Positions 35,431-47,874 of a stretch of 64,000 nucleotides of DNA are shown piece by piece. Within the stretch, counting starts at the first letter, position 1. Each line of letters begins with the position of its first letter. Made by a program: the position numbers and the translations under genes. This stretch comes from Scalesia atractyloides (lineage: Eukaryota; Streptophyta; Magnoliopsida; Asterales; Asteraceae), in contig CAMTDV010000017.1 in NCBI GenBank assembly GCA_947069175.1, positions 46,943,137 through 47,007,136 of the forward strand. Reading direction: 5' to 3'. The notes under the pieces were generated by a model. It made no database searches and was not told the DNA's origin. It worked only from the letters and a program-made list of their open reading frames with translations.

Positions 35431-36374
35431 TATGGAGGACCCTCTCACAGAATTTGGTGGACAAGATATGAATGCGCTAACTTTCTAACCCTAAACGTAT
35501 CACAAAGTGGTAACAGGATACCAGTGGTGTGCCTGTGTCGATTTTGAATCCCTTCGTGGATTCCAGTTTCTAACCCTAAATCATCGTCATCTTGAATTCC
35601 AAACCCCGTAATTTTGTGGATTCGTTGTTTACAAGAATTGTCATCGCTAAAGAATCATGGAAAAAACGATCGATGATTACGGTCATCAAACCCCTTAATT
35701 TTATGGATTCATTGTTGTTTACAACAATTGTCATCACTAAATTCGACTATGGGATAAGAGTTTGTATCCGATTAAGGTGAGTTTTCTGGAAATTTATACA
35801 CTCATTGAATTCGATTATTATTATTTCACTCGGTTGAAATATTTTTATTGATAGAGGGAGATTTGATGGGTTTTAGGTTGGGCAAATTGTAACAATTTTC
35901 TTTTATATTGTTATTCATCCAAACACAGGTTGATTTTTCATCAATTATTAATTATGTATATATGTCTAACCGGATAAAATCCCTGATCTATTTTCCTTGA
36001 TTGAAGTGAAAGTAGCTAAATAGCCCTAATATGTTTTCTTAACCCTAATATGTTTTTTCTTGATATGTTTGGCCGGCAGTATGTTGTATTAAAAACGAAA
36101 ACTAAAGTAGCACGATGAACTAACATCCCATTCTTTTACTTTATTAAAATTATTACAATTACAGTTATCAAGACGCTACAGTTTAAGTTCCTGTGAATAT
36201 GAGTACACGGATTGTTTTACTTATTGCTCAAATTACTGGTTTTTTGTTTGTGTCAGTGTCACTTAATACTCAGGATAGTGGTGGTGTGGTATAAAGTTTT
36301 TAGGGGTTTTATCATGTCACATCATTGTCACGTATGCTTCATGTTATATAGGAGGCTTTAAAGCCTATTTTTTT
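35431..36374. other. Intergenic DNA, no gene seen
   Basis: Low-complexity and AT-rich; a duplicated phrase about 'ttgtttacaa(c/g)aattgtcatc' occurs twice (35625-35740). Nothing identifiable. Confidence 0.55.
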
Positions 36375-36738
36375 TAACTTGCATGAGAGGCTTGGGTTCT
36401 CCAATGGAGAGCCAAGTTCAAATCTCACTTATGTCACTTTGGTAGATTAGGCAATGACTGATAGAGACTAACCTCCTTGCAGAGGTTCCAAGTTCTATCC
36501 TAAGTCCACCCGGGTTTTCGTCCCACCGTGTGTTACGCCAGTGAGTTTATAACTCTTGTGGTGGCATAACGGCTATCAAATGACAGTCGGTGGTATGGTT
36601 TCCCGAGAGAACCCCCAAGCCAAACTCTGAAGCTCGGGCCCGGTTGAGACAACATAGTCTGGCCATAGTGTGGTTATGGGGCTCTTCAGTTACGGGAGTG
36701 TGGTAGCCTAATACAAGAAAGTCGGCGTTCTAAAAAAT
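36375..36738 (+). mobile_element. SINE-like element (tRNA-derived)
   Basis: A possible pol III B box (AAGTTCAAATC, 36415-36425) follows 'gaggcttgggttctcc'. The body includes 'gttacgccagtgag', and the end reads GTCGGCGTTCTAAAAAA, a simple A-rich tail. These fit a tRNA-derived SINE. The A box is weak and no flanking duplication was found. Confidence 0.42.
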
Positions 36739-36929
36739 TTATTTTGTACCTTTTAATTTATATACCATTTTTTCTAAAACAAAATAAAAAAAATAATTTC
36801 AATAAAACAAATAAAACATTACAAACTACTTAAAAATAAAAACTACAAAATTACTTAAAAAACAACCAACTTAAAAATCAAAATAAAAACCTACCAAAAA
36901 AACTACATATATTTTGCTTAGATTTTTGC

Positions 36930-37352
36930 CTTACGAGCCTCTAAAATGACTCGGTCCTCCTCTGGTAGGTAGGAAAAGTCTCAAGAAATTTCGTATCTTT
37001 CTCGACTTCTTTCTCCATTTTAAGTTCATGTTCCTTTTCCTTCATCAAGAGAAGCCGAGTGAGCCTATCGTCGAACTCGTCCAGCCTTGATGGGTCATCC
37101 GATGGCGTTGTCGAAGAGGTGTCGCACGCTCGTGTTGCGGCCTTGCTTCTATCCCTACCTACTGGTTGTGGCATCTCTTGGGGTTCCTCGAAATTCAATT
37201 CATCTACTCGTCATTTAAGTTAATAGTGGTACGAGCATCGGACTCGGGTGGTTTGCTAGGCGTTGTTGATTTTGACTGTTTTGACCTATGGGTCGTTGGG
37301 TCAAACGGTGGTACAAGATGCCACTTTAAAGATTTGCGAAGAATGTGTGTAA
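36930..37352 (-). pseudogene. Harbinger-type ORF1 (Myb/NAM-associated-like) relic
   Basis: One minus-strand frame, interrupted by a single TAG near 37199, reads RKSLKWHLVPPFDPTTHRSK, then INLNDE, then MNFEEPQEMPQPVGRDRSKA and a charged helix KEKEHELKMEKEVEKDTKFL. This order matches the C-terminal half of the proteins often annotated as 'GST T3-like' or 'NAM-associated', which derive from the DNA-binding ORF1 of PIF/Harbinger transposons. The Myb/SANT half is missing. About 650 bp further on (37890-38010, minus) a frame with NPYGMSPMFSMANKDG could be a scrap of the N-terminus, which is less certain. Confidence 0.6.
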
Positions 37353-37397
37353 GTAGAAAGATTTAGAAGTTAGAATCCAAATGGGAATTGAATAAGA

Positions 37398-37432
37398 GAT
37401 AAATAGTAATAATAATAATAATAATAATAATA
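37398..37432. repeat. (AAT)n microsatellite
   Basis: About eleven AAT triplets, followed by a region to 37800 that repeats 'gttagta' and 'aataatg' phrases loosely. Confidence 0.9.
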
Positions 37433-38252
37433 TTTATATAATAATAAGTAATGAATTGACAATGATAATTAAATTTCAAGTCTAAATAAGTAAATAACAA
37501 AAATTAAAGGAGTTAGTACTTTTATATATTTTTAGTATGTAATAATAATTAACGAATTAATAATAATGATCTAATTAAAAGACTAAATAGGTAAATGACA
37601 AAATTAAAAGAGTTAGTGTTATACATTTTTAGAATGTAAGAATAAATAATGAATTGGTAATAATGATGTAATTGTAAGACTAAATAAATAAGTTGCAAAA
37701 GTAAAAGAGTTAGTAGTATGATTAGAAGGGTTAGTAGTTAGTAGCATGATTAAAATGTTAGTGAATGTTAGCATGGTTAGTAATGTTAGACATATAATAA
37801 ATAGTTAGGCATTATAATAATTGATTATAGTTAGTAATGTAAGATGAAAACGACATAATTAAAGGTAAAAAAATGTAAAAGAAAACCCAAGATTGGTCCT
37901 CATTTTGGTGATGCACCATCTTTGTTTGCCATGGAAAACATTGGTGACATTCCATAAGGATTTCTCCAAAATGGGGAAGTATGAAAACACAAAGAAAAAA
38001 AAATAAGAAGAAGAGAAGAAGGTGAAAGGAGAAGGAACTCACTTTCAAGAGGGGAGAAGAATGCTTTGAGAAATGGCAAAGAAAAGTGGTGGAATGAGTG
38101 TGGCATTTATAAGTGATGGATTAGGGTTTAAGGTGGTGAAAGAAATATGGAAAGTTGAAAATTGGCCCATTAATATATTTTTGTGTTTTATTTGGGCCTA
38201 ATGTCATGGGCTTATTTGTTTTATGCATTTATCTTTTGTTATTTGTATAACT
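37433..38252. other. AT-rich DNA between Harbinger relic and old LTR
   Basis: No intact gene. Holds the doubtful N-terminal Harbinger scrap near 37890-38010. Confidence 0.5.
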
Positions 38253-38619
38253 TGTGACATTTGTGACTTTCGATTATGTAATGTAACAATTTCTGAACAA
38301 TTTTATGATCAATAAAATATTTGATTTATTTCCGAGCTTTGTTTAAATTCATTACATTTGTGTATTTTCAACTTTTGATCAATTTCAATCTTTCGAACCT
38401 TTTCTGGAAGTGCAATCGCAAACCGTTACGCAAACATAATCTGTTTAACGCGACGTAAACTATGGAACAATGACATAAGCTAAACATACCCTAAAAATCC
38501 TTTACATAATTAGAAATAAGTTTGGAAGGGTTCGGTATGGCAAAAACACACTTATACAACTCCAGGGACTATTTTGCAAAATCTGTGAAAGTACGTCGAT
38601 TCGCGTATTTGTTAATATG
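38253..38619 (+). repeat. Old LTR D, left part
   Basis: Begins TGTGACATTTGTGACTTTCG and aligns with the first 370 bp of the LTRs of element C ('taaactatggaacaatgacataagctaaacat' and 'gaagggttcggtatggcaaaaac' are shared), but more diverged. It is cut at 38619 by element C; its continuation begins at 50881. Confidence 0.8.
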
Positions 38620-39517
38620 TGTGACATTTATGCCTTTACAACCATCATATAATTCTGAGTGATTTCGAATCCAATGAAAACTTGCATTTCATTCTCGTAA
38701 ATTGTATAATTACATGTGACATTCACACATTTAAGTCCATGTACAATTTTGACTCCTCAAAGCTTATCTGGAAGTCATACGTAAACTATTACGTAAATGT
38801 AATCAATTTAACATGACATACACTCTGGAACAATGACAAAAGCTAAACATTCCCTAAATACTCTTTACATAACTTAGAAATAAGTTTTGAAGGGTTCGGT
38901 ATGGCAAAAACATACTTGTTCAAGCTCAGGGACTATTTCCGCCAAACTGCGAAACTGTGCCCAGTCTTGTATTTTGAATACGAACCATGTTTAGACATCC
39001 AAAAATTTTTGTAATCAATAAAATCTTGTATTTTATTGATAAGAATGCAAAAATATCAATCGTTGCGAAATTTCGGTCATTTTCGCGTTCGTAAAAGCGT
39101 TCTTCGTAATTAAGCGAAAAACACAACCGTACAACCGAACGAACCGACATCTATGACATTTTTTAGCATAATTCAAGTTACATATGCTTTAACTTCCTCA
39201 TAGAGCTTAAAAATGAGGTTAACGGGTGTTAGAAGTGCCAAAAACGCGACAAAACAAGTTCAGGGGCCATTTCTGCCATTTTTCAAACTTCTACCCCCAA
39301 AAGGTGGATGCGGACCGTATCCATATATGGATGAGGTCCGTATCCAGGTGCCAGACAGAAGAAAATGTGCAGCAACTTGGCAGCTTGTTATGCAAAGCCT
39401 TGGAGCCCAAGTTCACGAAATTGCCACCTTCTAACCTGCATTTGACAAGTGTTAACACCTTCCCAAGATCATTACACCTCATTCGAAACTTGTGATGATC
39501 TTGTGAACCTTTAAACA

Positions 39518-39527
39518 CTATAAATAG
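39518..39527 (+). promoter_or_regulatory. TATA box of element C 5' LTR
   Basis: CTATAAATAG, conserved in the other LTR at 48771-48780 and followed by a C/T-rich stretch suited to transcription start. Confidence 0.7.
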
Positions 39528-40687
39528 CCATGAATTCATTCATTCCAACTTGCTCATTTCTTTCTTCTTCTCCCATATGCAATAAATTGGAGTTTGCTTC
39601 CTTTTGGAGGCCTCCTACTGAGCTTCTTGCCTTCCTAGAACACAAGTAAGTGTTATTCCTTAGTCTTGTTCATTGTTTTTGCTATTTTGAGCCAAAAGTC
39701 AAACAGTTTAACTTTATGTTTGACTTTCGGTTCTGACCAAAATTGGTCAAGTCAAAGTTCAATTGAACTTTGCAACGCGATCGTAATCACGAAGGTTATG
39801 ATCCATAGCAATCACGTCTACTGATTACCACGATTACTAGTCGAAGTGACGAGTCAAAGTTTCGGTAAAAAATGCGCATTATGTGCATTTTATGACGAAA
39901 CTATTTTAAGGTATCAGAACACTAAGTTTTGATACCAAATCCGTTTTATAACTTAGTTAGACATGTTTTGACATGTTTAACTCGTCACTTCTAGTTTAGT
40001 GTTTATTTAGGGTCGTAAGTCGAGCGGTTTTGACCACCGCTTTGACATTCGAATCCAACCTGTTTGGTCGATCTTAGGATCCGACCAAACACATATTTGT
40101 GACTACGGTTGTATAAGGAATAACCTACTGAGGTTATACCTTATGGTTACGTCCTTAATAATGACCAAAACGCCCTTTTTGCGCATAAATCAATTTTAAG
40201 CATATGTGATCAAAGTTTAGACATATAAACTGATGTTACAACATTTTTAAACATGTTTTGGCATATAAGACTTATCATAGGACATATCTAACCATCCGAA
40301 CGCATATTTACGCAAATGACACGTTAAAGTATCATAAACTACCTTAAAGGGTCATAACGGGTCAAAAGCACTTAGGATCCATTCCAAATCAGAATGTTAA
40401 GCTTATTAAACCATATCATATGAGTTCCAATACTCGATTAGTTTGTAAGACTTCATTCTACTTGATCTCCCGTTTAATGTCTCGACTTATTTACATGTTA
40501 TCCGACTCATTAGGACACACTTGATTCCTTGATCTTTGGGCTTTGTTCACACATTCATACAAGGCTTATACGCAATCCCCAGTGACAACATAGTTTCCGA
40601 TATTTTATGTTTTCTAAATGTTTTGGGATGATTCATATGTGCTAAACTGTTTTCAAGTTTTCATAACAAAGTCGATAGTTTATATAA

Positions 40688-42529
40688 TGATGTGTGGTAA
40701 AATACACATATTTGTCCCGTGTAAATTGTATAATTTTTGTGTAGTTTTTATTTGTTTTTATTTAGTTTTTATTGTATATATATTATTTTGTGTTTTGCCA
40801 GGTCATAGTGCAAATGGAGCAAAAATGAGTAATAAGGAAATAACCAGCCAGTTGGGCAGAGTAGGGCTCCAGTGACCGAATCAAAACTGCCACTATTTTC
40901 CTTGAGTTGGCCGTGACCACTATCTCTAATTTATAAACTCAAGGGACTAAAATCGCACATTGAGTTAAACCTTGAATTAAATCATGGCATGGCAAAAAGA
41001 AAAGTGACATGTTTCCTGTTGACCAAGGAAAACATGTTGACTACATATTTTATGTAATAGGATTTATCAAGGTAGATGTACCCATATGACCATCGCTGCT
41101 ATTATTTTCCTTTGAGTGGGCCGGCCACATATCAAGAGCACAGTGGGCCACACGCTTTTAATTAGCAGACCCAATATCCTTGTTTGAGATACAGCCAACG
41201 AGAGCCCAAGAATGTGGGAGGAGTTTGATATAATTTACAATGATGCATGGATTAAAGAGATCCCATACGAACAGGGCCCGCAGGATAGAAGTTTTGAGAC
41301 CTGCCGCAAGTTGGGAAAAAAGGGAGATTATAGAAGAAGGCTGCCATATACGATCAGAGAGAGGCGATTGAAGAGAGGAAAAAATATTGGTTCGATTTGA
41401 GAGTTGAAGGTCAGGATTCGAGTTTGGGTTCGCAACTTGTTAGTACGGTTTGATATTACTTTGTGTTTTATTTCAGATTTGATACTATGTTTCGTCAGTT
41501 GGTTCAGACTTGTTTCTTGTTTTTAACTATGATTATTGGCTAATAACTTTTCTTGCTACCTAGGTCTAGATGAACTATGAGTTAATGCCTTGAGTATTCG
41601 GTTTTGACTAATGATTAAATTGTGATGATTTACATATTCTTGCTTTGTGATTGTTTATGAATTTGTGTGCTTGTCTCGGTTGTGATTGGTTGTTTGGTTA
41701 GGTGATCTTGTTTGTCTGTTCTGGAACTATTTAGATCATTCTAGGTTCGTTAATCTATTAGGTTTTCGGTCTAGAGCTTGAGATTAGAAATAATTCAAGT
41801 TTAACTAAATTAATTAAAATCAACTGAGTATAGCGTGCATCCTTTTCTGGCAACTCTAGGGACGAGTTAGGATTGCTAGGTTATTAGCTAGGCGTTGTTT
41901 GGTAGTTTGGGTGACCGATAGCTCAGATCCGGCTACTTATTCGCGTTTAGGGTTTCCTAGGTTTTCAGTTATTTTGCAGGTTTAGCTTCATGATCGGAGG
42001 ATTTTAGCACCATAGTTGTTATTAATCTGATAGTCGTGGGATTCGGTATCGATAGGTCGAGTGGTTTCCAATTTAGCACTTCATCGCTCTGTTCCATCTT
42101 CTATTTTGGTTGATCATCCTAGACGGGAGGTTTTCTGGGTAGATTCGAAGCTTTAGCCATTAGTTAGGACTAGAGGTCATAGGTTGGTCATAGGGGTTCA
42201 AAGCCTGGGTAGTTCTTTCTCATCATTGCCTGCTTCCAGTCAGTTCACTATCTTTCTCGCTTGCTTTGTTCTCTTGTTTACATGCTTTAGTAGAATAAGA
42301 AAAAAATCCCCAAACACAAATTAACCCAGTTAAGTAATTAGTTGAGTCAGAGTCTAGTTAGGATCGCTAGTGTCTCGTGGGTTCGATACTCGGACTTCAT
42401 TAGGCTTTACTACGTACGATAGGTACACTTGCCTGTCAGTGGTCTAGCATTTAGAGAGTCTTAGTTTATAAATTTAAAACTAGGGTGTTTAGATTAGGTT
42501 AGTTTTTATAGACCGTATTAAGCACATCA
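40688..42529 (+). mobile_element. Solo LTR F (Tat/Athila-type gypsy)
   Basis: 1,842 bp starting TGATGTGTGGTAAAATACAC and ending AAGCACATCA, inverted TGATGTG termini, flanked by a perfect 5-bp duplication TATAA (40683-40687 and 42530-42534). The homologous site in the 3' LTR of element C (near 49942) is empty. No internal domain or second LTR is present, so it is a solo LTR left by unequal recombination. It contains 'tttgtgttttgccaggtcatag' and 'gtctcgtgggttcgatactcgg', landmarks of Tat-like LTRs. Confidence 0.85.
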
Positions 42530-43477
42530 TATAACAATACGATTTCAACAATGTGAACGAACTTGTTGGTGCGTTATCAATGACACGAATGACAATCATT
42601 AACTTTGGCCGAAGCCGACTAGTAATATGTTATGGTATCATAGGACTGAAAATCCTGTTACTAGGCTATTCACTGGAATTTGGTGGGTAGTTTGGGAAGC
42701 GACAAAAACTGTTTCTGATTAACAAATCATTTGTTGATTTGTTAGTCTTGTTAAAGAGATCTTTTAGGGTCTATTAAAGATACCCTTGGGGTATAGTCAC
42801 CACAGGTTTGAATGTATTCATTAAAGAACGACGAAAAGTTTTCACAATTAAATCACGGACGATTAACTGATGTCACAGACGATTGGTTTATGACAAGGAC
42901 AATGGTTTTGCACAATGACACACAATGATTTTCACTTAAAGATATAAACCATACAAATGCTTTCTTTTAAATCGACTTATCATTCGGTTTTATAAAGAAA
43001 AGTTTTTGGTCAAGATTCATGGTTACAAGGTTTCTTTCACTTACGCGTCAACTTGTTAAGTTGATTATATATAAATTGGAAAATTAAATACTTTTGTTTT
43101 CAAGGTTTATACTCGTCGACTCTTGAAGTTGGACGAGGTTTTGCAATATAAATACAAAGCCATAAATTTTGACACTCACAAAACCTATGTTACTCACAGG
43201 CATTTTTTTGCTGATGTGCCTATTTCCACATATGTTTCAGGTTTACTTATGTGATGGGTGTCGCCGCATGCTACACATAGGATGGCTTCAGGCCTTAGTG
43301 ACTTTAAAACTTGAAAGAAAAATTGATTGTATTTTATTTCTGTTATTCCAAGACACTGTAATTTGATAATTCAATAAAACAAAACTTTAAGTACCATGTG
43401 TTGTGAAACAATTTGTAACGTGACTCCCAAAGTGTTTCCGCCATGTGTTGTTATACGCGATTTGGGGTGTTACAGAT

Positions 43478-43489
43478 TGGTATGAGAGC
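43478..43489 (+). promoter_or_regulatory. Primer binding site of element C
   Basis: TGGTATGAGAGC, one mismatch from the tRNA-iMet-complementary TGGTATCAGAGC, three bases after the LTR end. Confidence 0.82.
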
Positions 43490-44092
43490 TCATGGTTATA
43501 GGGAATTCGGTTATTAGTAACGCTTTACCCTAGTCTATAACCTTCCTAGGACCCTAACACGAGTTCTCTTGCGTTTAGATTTTTAATACAATACCATCAC
43601 CTATCCTTAGGTGATTACCAAAAACAAAACATAAAACATTCTCGAAAGCCAAAATTTTTCCAAGACTTCACAAGAAATCATCTATCCTTAGATGATTTCT
43701 TTTTAGGCTTTATGCCTTCAAAGTTTTCAAAATCTCGTCAAAGTATGGGTTTTATTAATGTGAACACGTGCAATCTAGAAGGGTGGATGCCAGTACCCTG
43801 AGTTTTCTGTCTAAGGACTAGAGTGTTCGTATAAATCCGCAATATCAGACCAATCACTCTCACCTGGGAACTCTTGGGGTCAGTATTCACTTATAGGCTA
43901 AAGCATGTCTTCACGATACATTATGAAGACCCGTTTACTTTGATTAATCACTGTGTCGTTTGTTTGTTTTAAGTAACGAACAAATTATCACAATCCTTAT
44001 ACTTCGTCGATATTTTTAACGTCTCTTCAGTTTATCCAATGTCAATCTCACACATTTTCTCTCATGTTTTCTCTCTTTTAGAATGCCTCCAC
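43490..44092 (+). other. Leader of element C between PBS and gag
   Basis: 600 bp of noncoding leader ending in a pyrimidine tract. Short duplicated phrases about 'tatccttagatgattt' (43600-43700). Confidence 0.6.
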
Positions 44093-45192
44093 GTCGCAAC
44101 GCTACTCAAAACGACGAAATGGCAGCTCTAATTACTCAGCAGATGGCTGTTGTGCTCCCAAACCTTGTGACTCAACTATCAGGCCTACAATAACAATAAC
44201 AACAATGCACCTACTCAATGTAACGTCAGACAATTAAATTCTGCCAAACCACTTAACTTTAATGGCTCTGAGGGAGCTACTAAGCTCCTACAATGGTTTG
44301 AGAGTATCGAAAGCACCTTCCGCCATGTTCAGTGTCCGAACGAACAAAAACTAGAGTTTGCTTCGAGTGTTTTCCAAAAGAGAGCACAAATGTGGTGGAA
44401 CGGGATTATGAGGGATAGAGGTGCTGATGTAGCACTGGCTTAGACATGGGAATAGCTTAGAGCTCTTAGGATGAAGAGTTCTGCTCACGTCATGAGCAAA
44501 GGGCACTAGAGAACGAATTCCACGATCTGAAACAAGATAGTGGGGAACATCGTGCCTACACTGACCGATACGAGGAACTAAGTTTGTTGTGTCCTACTAT
44601 CGTTACGCCTTTGGACAAGGCAATCGAAAAGTACATTGATGGCCTCCCTGACCCAGTTCAGGACATAGTCACTGGTACTAATCCCACTACAGTTAGACAG
44701 GCCATTAAGCTATCCGCTACCCTAACTGAATGTCAAATAAAGAAGGGTAAACTTTTCTGCAAAGGCGACAAGAAACCATCTGACAAGGACACCAAAACTG
44801 AAACCCCCAGGAATTCAAAGAAGGGTAAAGCTTCACAAAACTTTGCAGTAGTTGCACATAACAACCAAACTGCTCCAAACCAACCAGCTCAACCTTCTGC
44901 GAGGAAACCTTATGCTGGTACAGCACCGATGTGCAACATGTGCAACACTCATCACCAAGCTCACCTACAGTGTCGTCAATGCACTTCATGTGGGCAACTT
45001 GGTCATTTAGCTAATGCTTGTCGATCTGCTCGAGCTCACTTCCCACCAGATTCTTGCTACAACTGTGGCGAGATGGGACATTTTAGAAACAACTACCCGA
45101 AGCTTGTTAATGTAAATCCAGCCCGTGGATGAGCATTTAACATGAATGCTAACGAGTCTCGTACTAATGACGATGTAGCTGTTAACATTTAA
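44093..45192 (+). pseudogene. Ty3/gypsy gag of element C (broken)
   Basis: ATG at 44093 (MPPRRNATQNDEMAALITQQ). Stops begin at codon 37 and again around 44440-44510. Downstream the capsid is recognisable: PLNFNGSEGATKLLQWFESI, QKRAQMWWNGIMRDRG, YEELSLLCPTIV, KYIDGLPDPVQDIV. 44584-45132 is open and contains two zinc knuckles: CTSCGQLGHLANAC (intact) and CYNCGEMGHFRNNY, in which the last Cys is Tyr. The protein then ends at 45130-45192 (NANESRTNDDVAVNI), exactly where chromovirus-like polyproteins would continue into protease. Gag would form the particle and bind RNA in the cytoplasm. Confidence 0.85.
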
Positions 45193-46709
45193 ACTTTTAC
45201 ATTTTCGCTTTTTTTATCCAAGGATCTTTGAAACACTTTGATGGTTCCATAAATAAATTTGGTTGTTTCCATTTTATTTACAAATGTGATTACATATATG
45301 TGTGATACACCTCTACAATACCAATACCAAGGACATGGTTCCTCGTGAATCAAACTACTCTCGTAGTTTCTTCCGTTTTGTGATCGCCCGCGATCTCCAC
45401 AAAATCCTAAGTACTCGTTTCTTCTAAGAAACAAAGTACAAGGTACAAGTTATAACTCTTAACAAATACTCAAAGTACCACTTTAAATCCTTGATTGATA
45501 CCTAAGGGTACTTCCATGAGTCCTTAATTGGTCTTATGCAATATGCCTATGTGCATATCACAACTCCCTAGTTTCATAACACTTTACATAGTAGATGATT
45601 TCAAAAACATTATACCTGATTTCAAGATTACATGATTTCAAAAAAACATTATATGATTTCAAAAACAACATACAAATTTTCAAAAACCTTATACATGAAT
45701 TCAAAGACATTTCACATGATTTGAAAACATTTAACATTGCATATTTACCTAATACATCAAGTACACGGTTTTCAAAGACATTTTGCTTCGTATGTTGACT
45801 GAGCATACCAAGTACATGGTTTTCAAAGACATTTTGCTTCGTATGTTAACTGAGCATACCAAGTACACGGTTTTCAAAGACAGTTTGCTTCGTATGTTAA
45901 CTGAGCATACCAAGTACATGGATTTCAAAGACATTTTGCTTCGTATGTTGCTTGAGCATACCAAGTACACGCACTTCAAAGACATTTTGCATGTATGTTG
46001 ACTGAGCATTCCAAGTACACAGTTTTCAAAGACACTTTGCTTCGTATGTTGACCTAACATACCTAGTGCATGGTTTTTGTAACACTTCCGCCACATAAAT
46101 TTCAAATCCTTACAGGATCTTCCTATCTTCATAGGTAGATTCTTGTGGGATATTCAAAGTACAGTCTCAAATCTTTCTATCTTCATAGTAAGATTTCTAA
46201 AAAGTGCTTTACACGCCAGTGGTTATTGTTTATGAGCAAAAACCAAAGCATAGTTTGATATGCTTCCAAATCCTTATAAGATCTTCCTATCTTCATAGTT
46301 AGATTCTTGTGGATGTTTAAAGTACTAAGTTGAAGTCCTTGATTGGATTCCTTGTGTACCTTAATGCGTATGTACAAAATTGATGACCAAGTTGATGATT
46401 ATGTGTTTATGTGATTAGTAGTGATTTAGGTAACGAAACGAGTGTAATACCATAAGAACATGGTGGATACGCTGATGGTACTTCCTATATATAAGTTTTC
46501 TTATTGTATTACCCTTGCAGCGTTATCTGAGTCACTGTAGGATCTTTGGTGTTAAAGTCGATTCAAATGCTCGCTATCCAAATCCTTGTAGAATCTTTCA
46601 TATTTTAAGTGTGTTAGATTCTTAGAAGGATATCCAAAGTACTATCTTAAATCCGTAATGGGCTTTTCTATGAAAATAGTTAAACCCTTGGATTCCGAAG
46701 TACCATTCT
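45193..46709 (+). other. Element C noncoding interior, first part, with 51-bp array
   Basis: No pol homology. 45590-45740 holds loose repeats of 'atgatttcaaaaacatt'. 45725-46080 is a 51-bp tandem array of about six units. 46100-46330 repeats 'aaatccttataagatcttcctatcttcatag'. Confidence 0.7.
45725..46080. repeat. 51-bp tandem array
   Basis: Units such as TTTTCAAAGACATTTTGCTT followed by 'cgtatgttgactgagcataccaagtacatgg'. Since 51 is a multiple of three, frames stay open on both strands by chance; no protein is inferred. Confidence 0.88.
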
Positions 46710-47161
46710 AGTTAAAGAGATCATGTGTTGACCTAGTTAAAGAGATCATTCGTTGATCTAGTTAAAGAGGCCTTTCAGGGTCTAGTTAAAGAGGTCAGGT
46801 CATGTGTTGACCTAGTTAAAGAGATCATTCGTTGATCTAGTTAAAGAGGCCGTTCAGGGTCTAGTTAAAGAGGTCATGTGTTGACCTAGTTAAAGAGATC
46901 ATTCATTGATCTAGTTAAAGAGGCCTTTCAGGGTCTAGTTAAAGAGGCCTTTCAGGGTCTAGTTAAAGAGGTCATGTGTTGACCTAGTTAAAGAGATTGT
47001 TCGTCAATCTAGTTAAAGAGATCATGTGTTGATCTAGTTAAAGAGATTGTTCGTCAATCCAGTTAAAGAGATCATGTGATGATCTAGTTAAAGAGACTCT
47101 TTGGTGGACTATTTAAAGAGATCATTTGTTGATCTAGTTAAAGAGACCCTTTTGTGGTCTA
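46710..47161. repeat. Tandem hairpin array, 18 units of 24-30 bp
   Basis: Each unit starts AGTTAAAGAG and continues with a short inverted repeat: AGATCA...TGATCT, AGGTCA...TGACCT, AGATTG...CAATCT, AGACC...GGTCT or AGGCC...GGTCT. The left and right stem halves change together from unit to unit. Most units are 24 or 25 bp; one is 30. Confidence 0.93.
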
Positions 47162-47874
47162 GACAAGTCATCGCATGTTTACTCTTTGATTTTTCCTACA
47201 CATCGCAAAATGAACTATGCAGACTATGCATCGAATTGAGTAATTATGGATGCATACATAATTAGAAAATCCCTTGCATAGAAAACCATAGCAAGTTTTG
47301 TCATGTGTAAGAACCATAGTGATAAGAATAACGAAACAAGAACAATGTAATAAGGGCATGGTGGATATGCCGCTGGTACTTCCTATATATAAGTGTTCCT
47401 TATTACATTGCAAACGTGGCGTTATTTAAGTTACTAGAAGTTCTAGACCTTAACCAATTTGGTTTTAATCTTTCACTTCCGACTCCAACTTCGAGCACTG
47501 ACAAGTTTCCTATATTAGTCTTCATAGGAAACAATCTTCTGTATGTTGTTCGAAACTCCAAGGTTCACACCCTCATTGAATTCTTTTACACCAAGAATGC
47601 TACTTTGACATTTACATGTCTCTCTTCTGAGGCTTGGTAAAATCAAAGATGTCATACACCTAACTATTAGACTAAAGTTTAGAATTTCGAATATGAACTC
47701 ATTTCTATAGACAATGGACGAGTACAATTAACAAAGTTCGCTGAGAATCCAAACATGGACCAGAGTTTAACTCGGGGAATGGAGGATTGTTTGAAAGCGA
47801 TACACTCACATCTGTTTTCACAAGTTTCCTCTAAATTTAAATTTCGTGACGAAATTTCCTAAAGTAGGGGGGAC
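47162..47874 (+). other. Element C noncoding interior, last part, ending in the PPT
   Basis: No gene. Ends with AAAGTAGGGGGGAC (47861-47874), the polypurine tract next to the 3' LTR start TGTGACATTT. Confidence 0.75.

Larger units (their letters stand above)
38620..43474 (+). repeat. 5' LTR of element C (with nested solo LTR)
   Basis: TATA box CTATAAATAG at 39518-39527. A strong splice donor (CACAA|GTAAGTG, 39645/39646) lies about 120 bp downstream. A gypsy solo LTR is inserted at 40688-42529. Near its end (42750-42795) are two units of the 'GTTAAAGAGATC...' hairpin family also found in the internal array. Confidence 0.9.
39646..44091 (+). other. Predicted leader intron of element C
   Basis: Donor GTAAGTG at 39646 inside the LTR and a pyrimidine-rich acceptor CTCTCTTTTAG ending at 44091, one base before the gag ATG at 44093. 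Splicing would remove most of the LTR 3' part and the PBS from the gag message. Predicted from motifs; the nested solo LTR now lies within it. Confidence 0.45.

Noticed and set aside
45749..46132. 127-codon minus-strand open frame
   Set aside because: Produced by a 51-bp tandem array whose period is a multiple of three; the frame stays open by chance.
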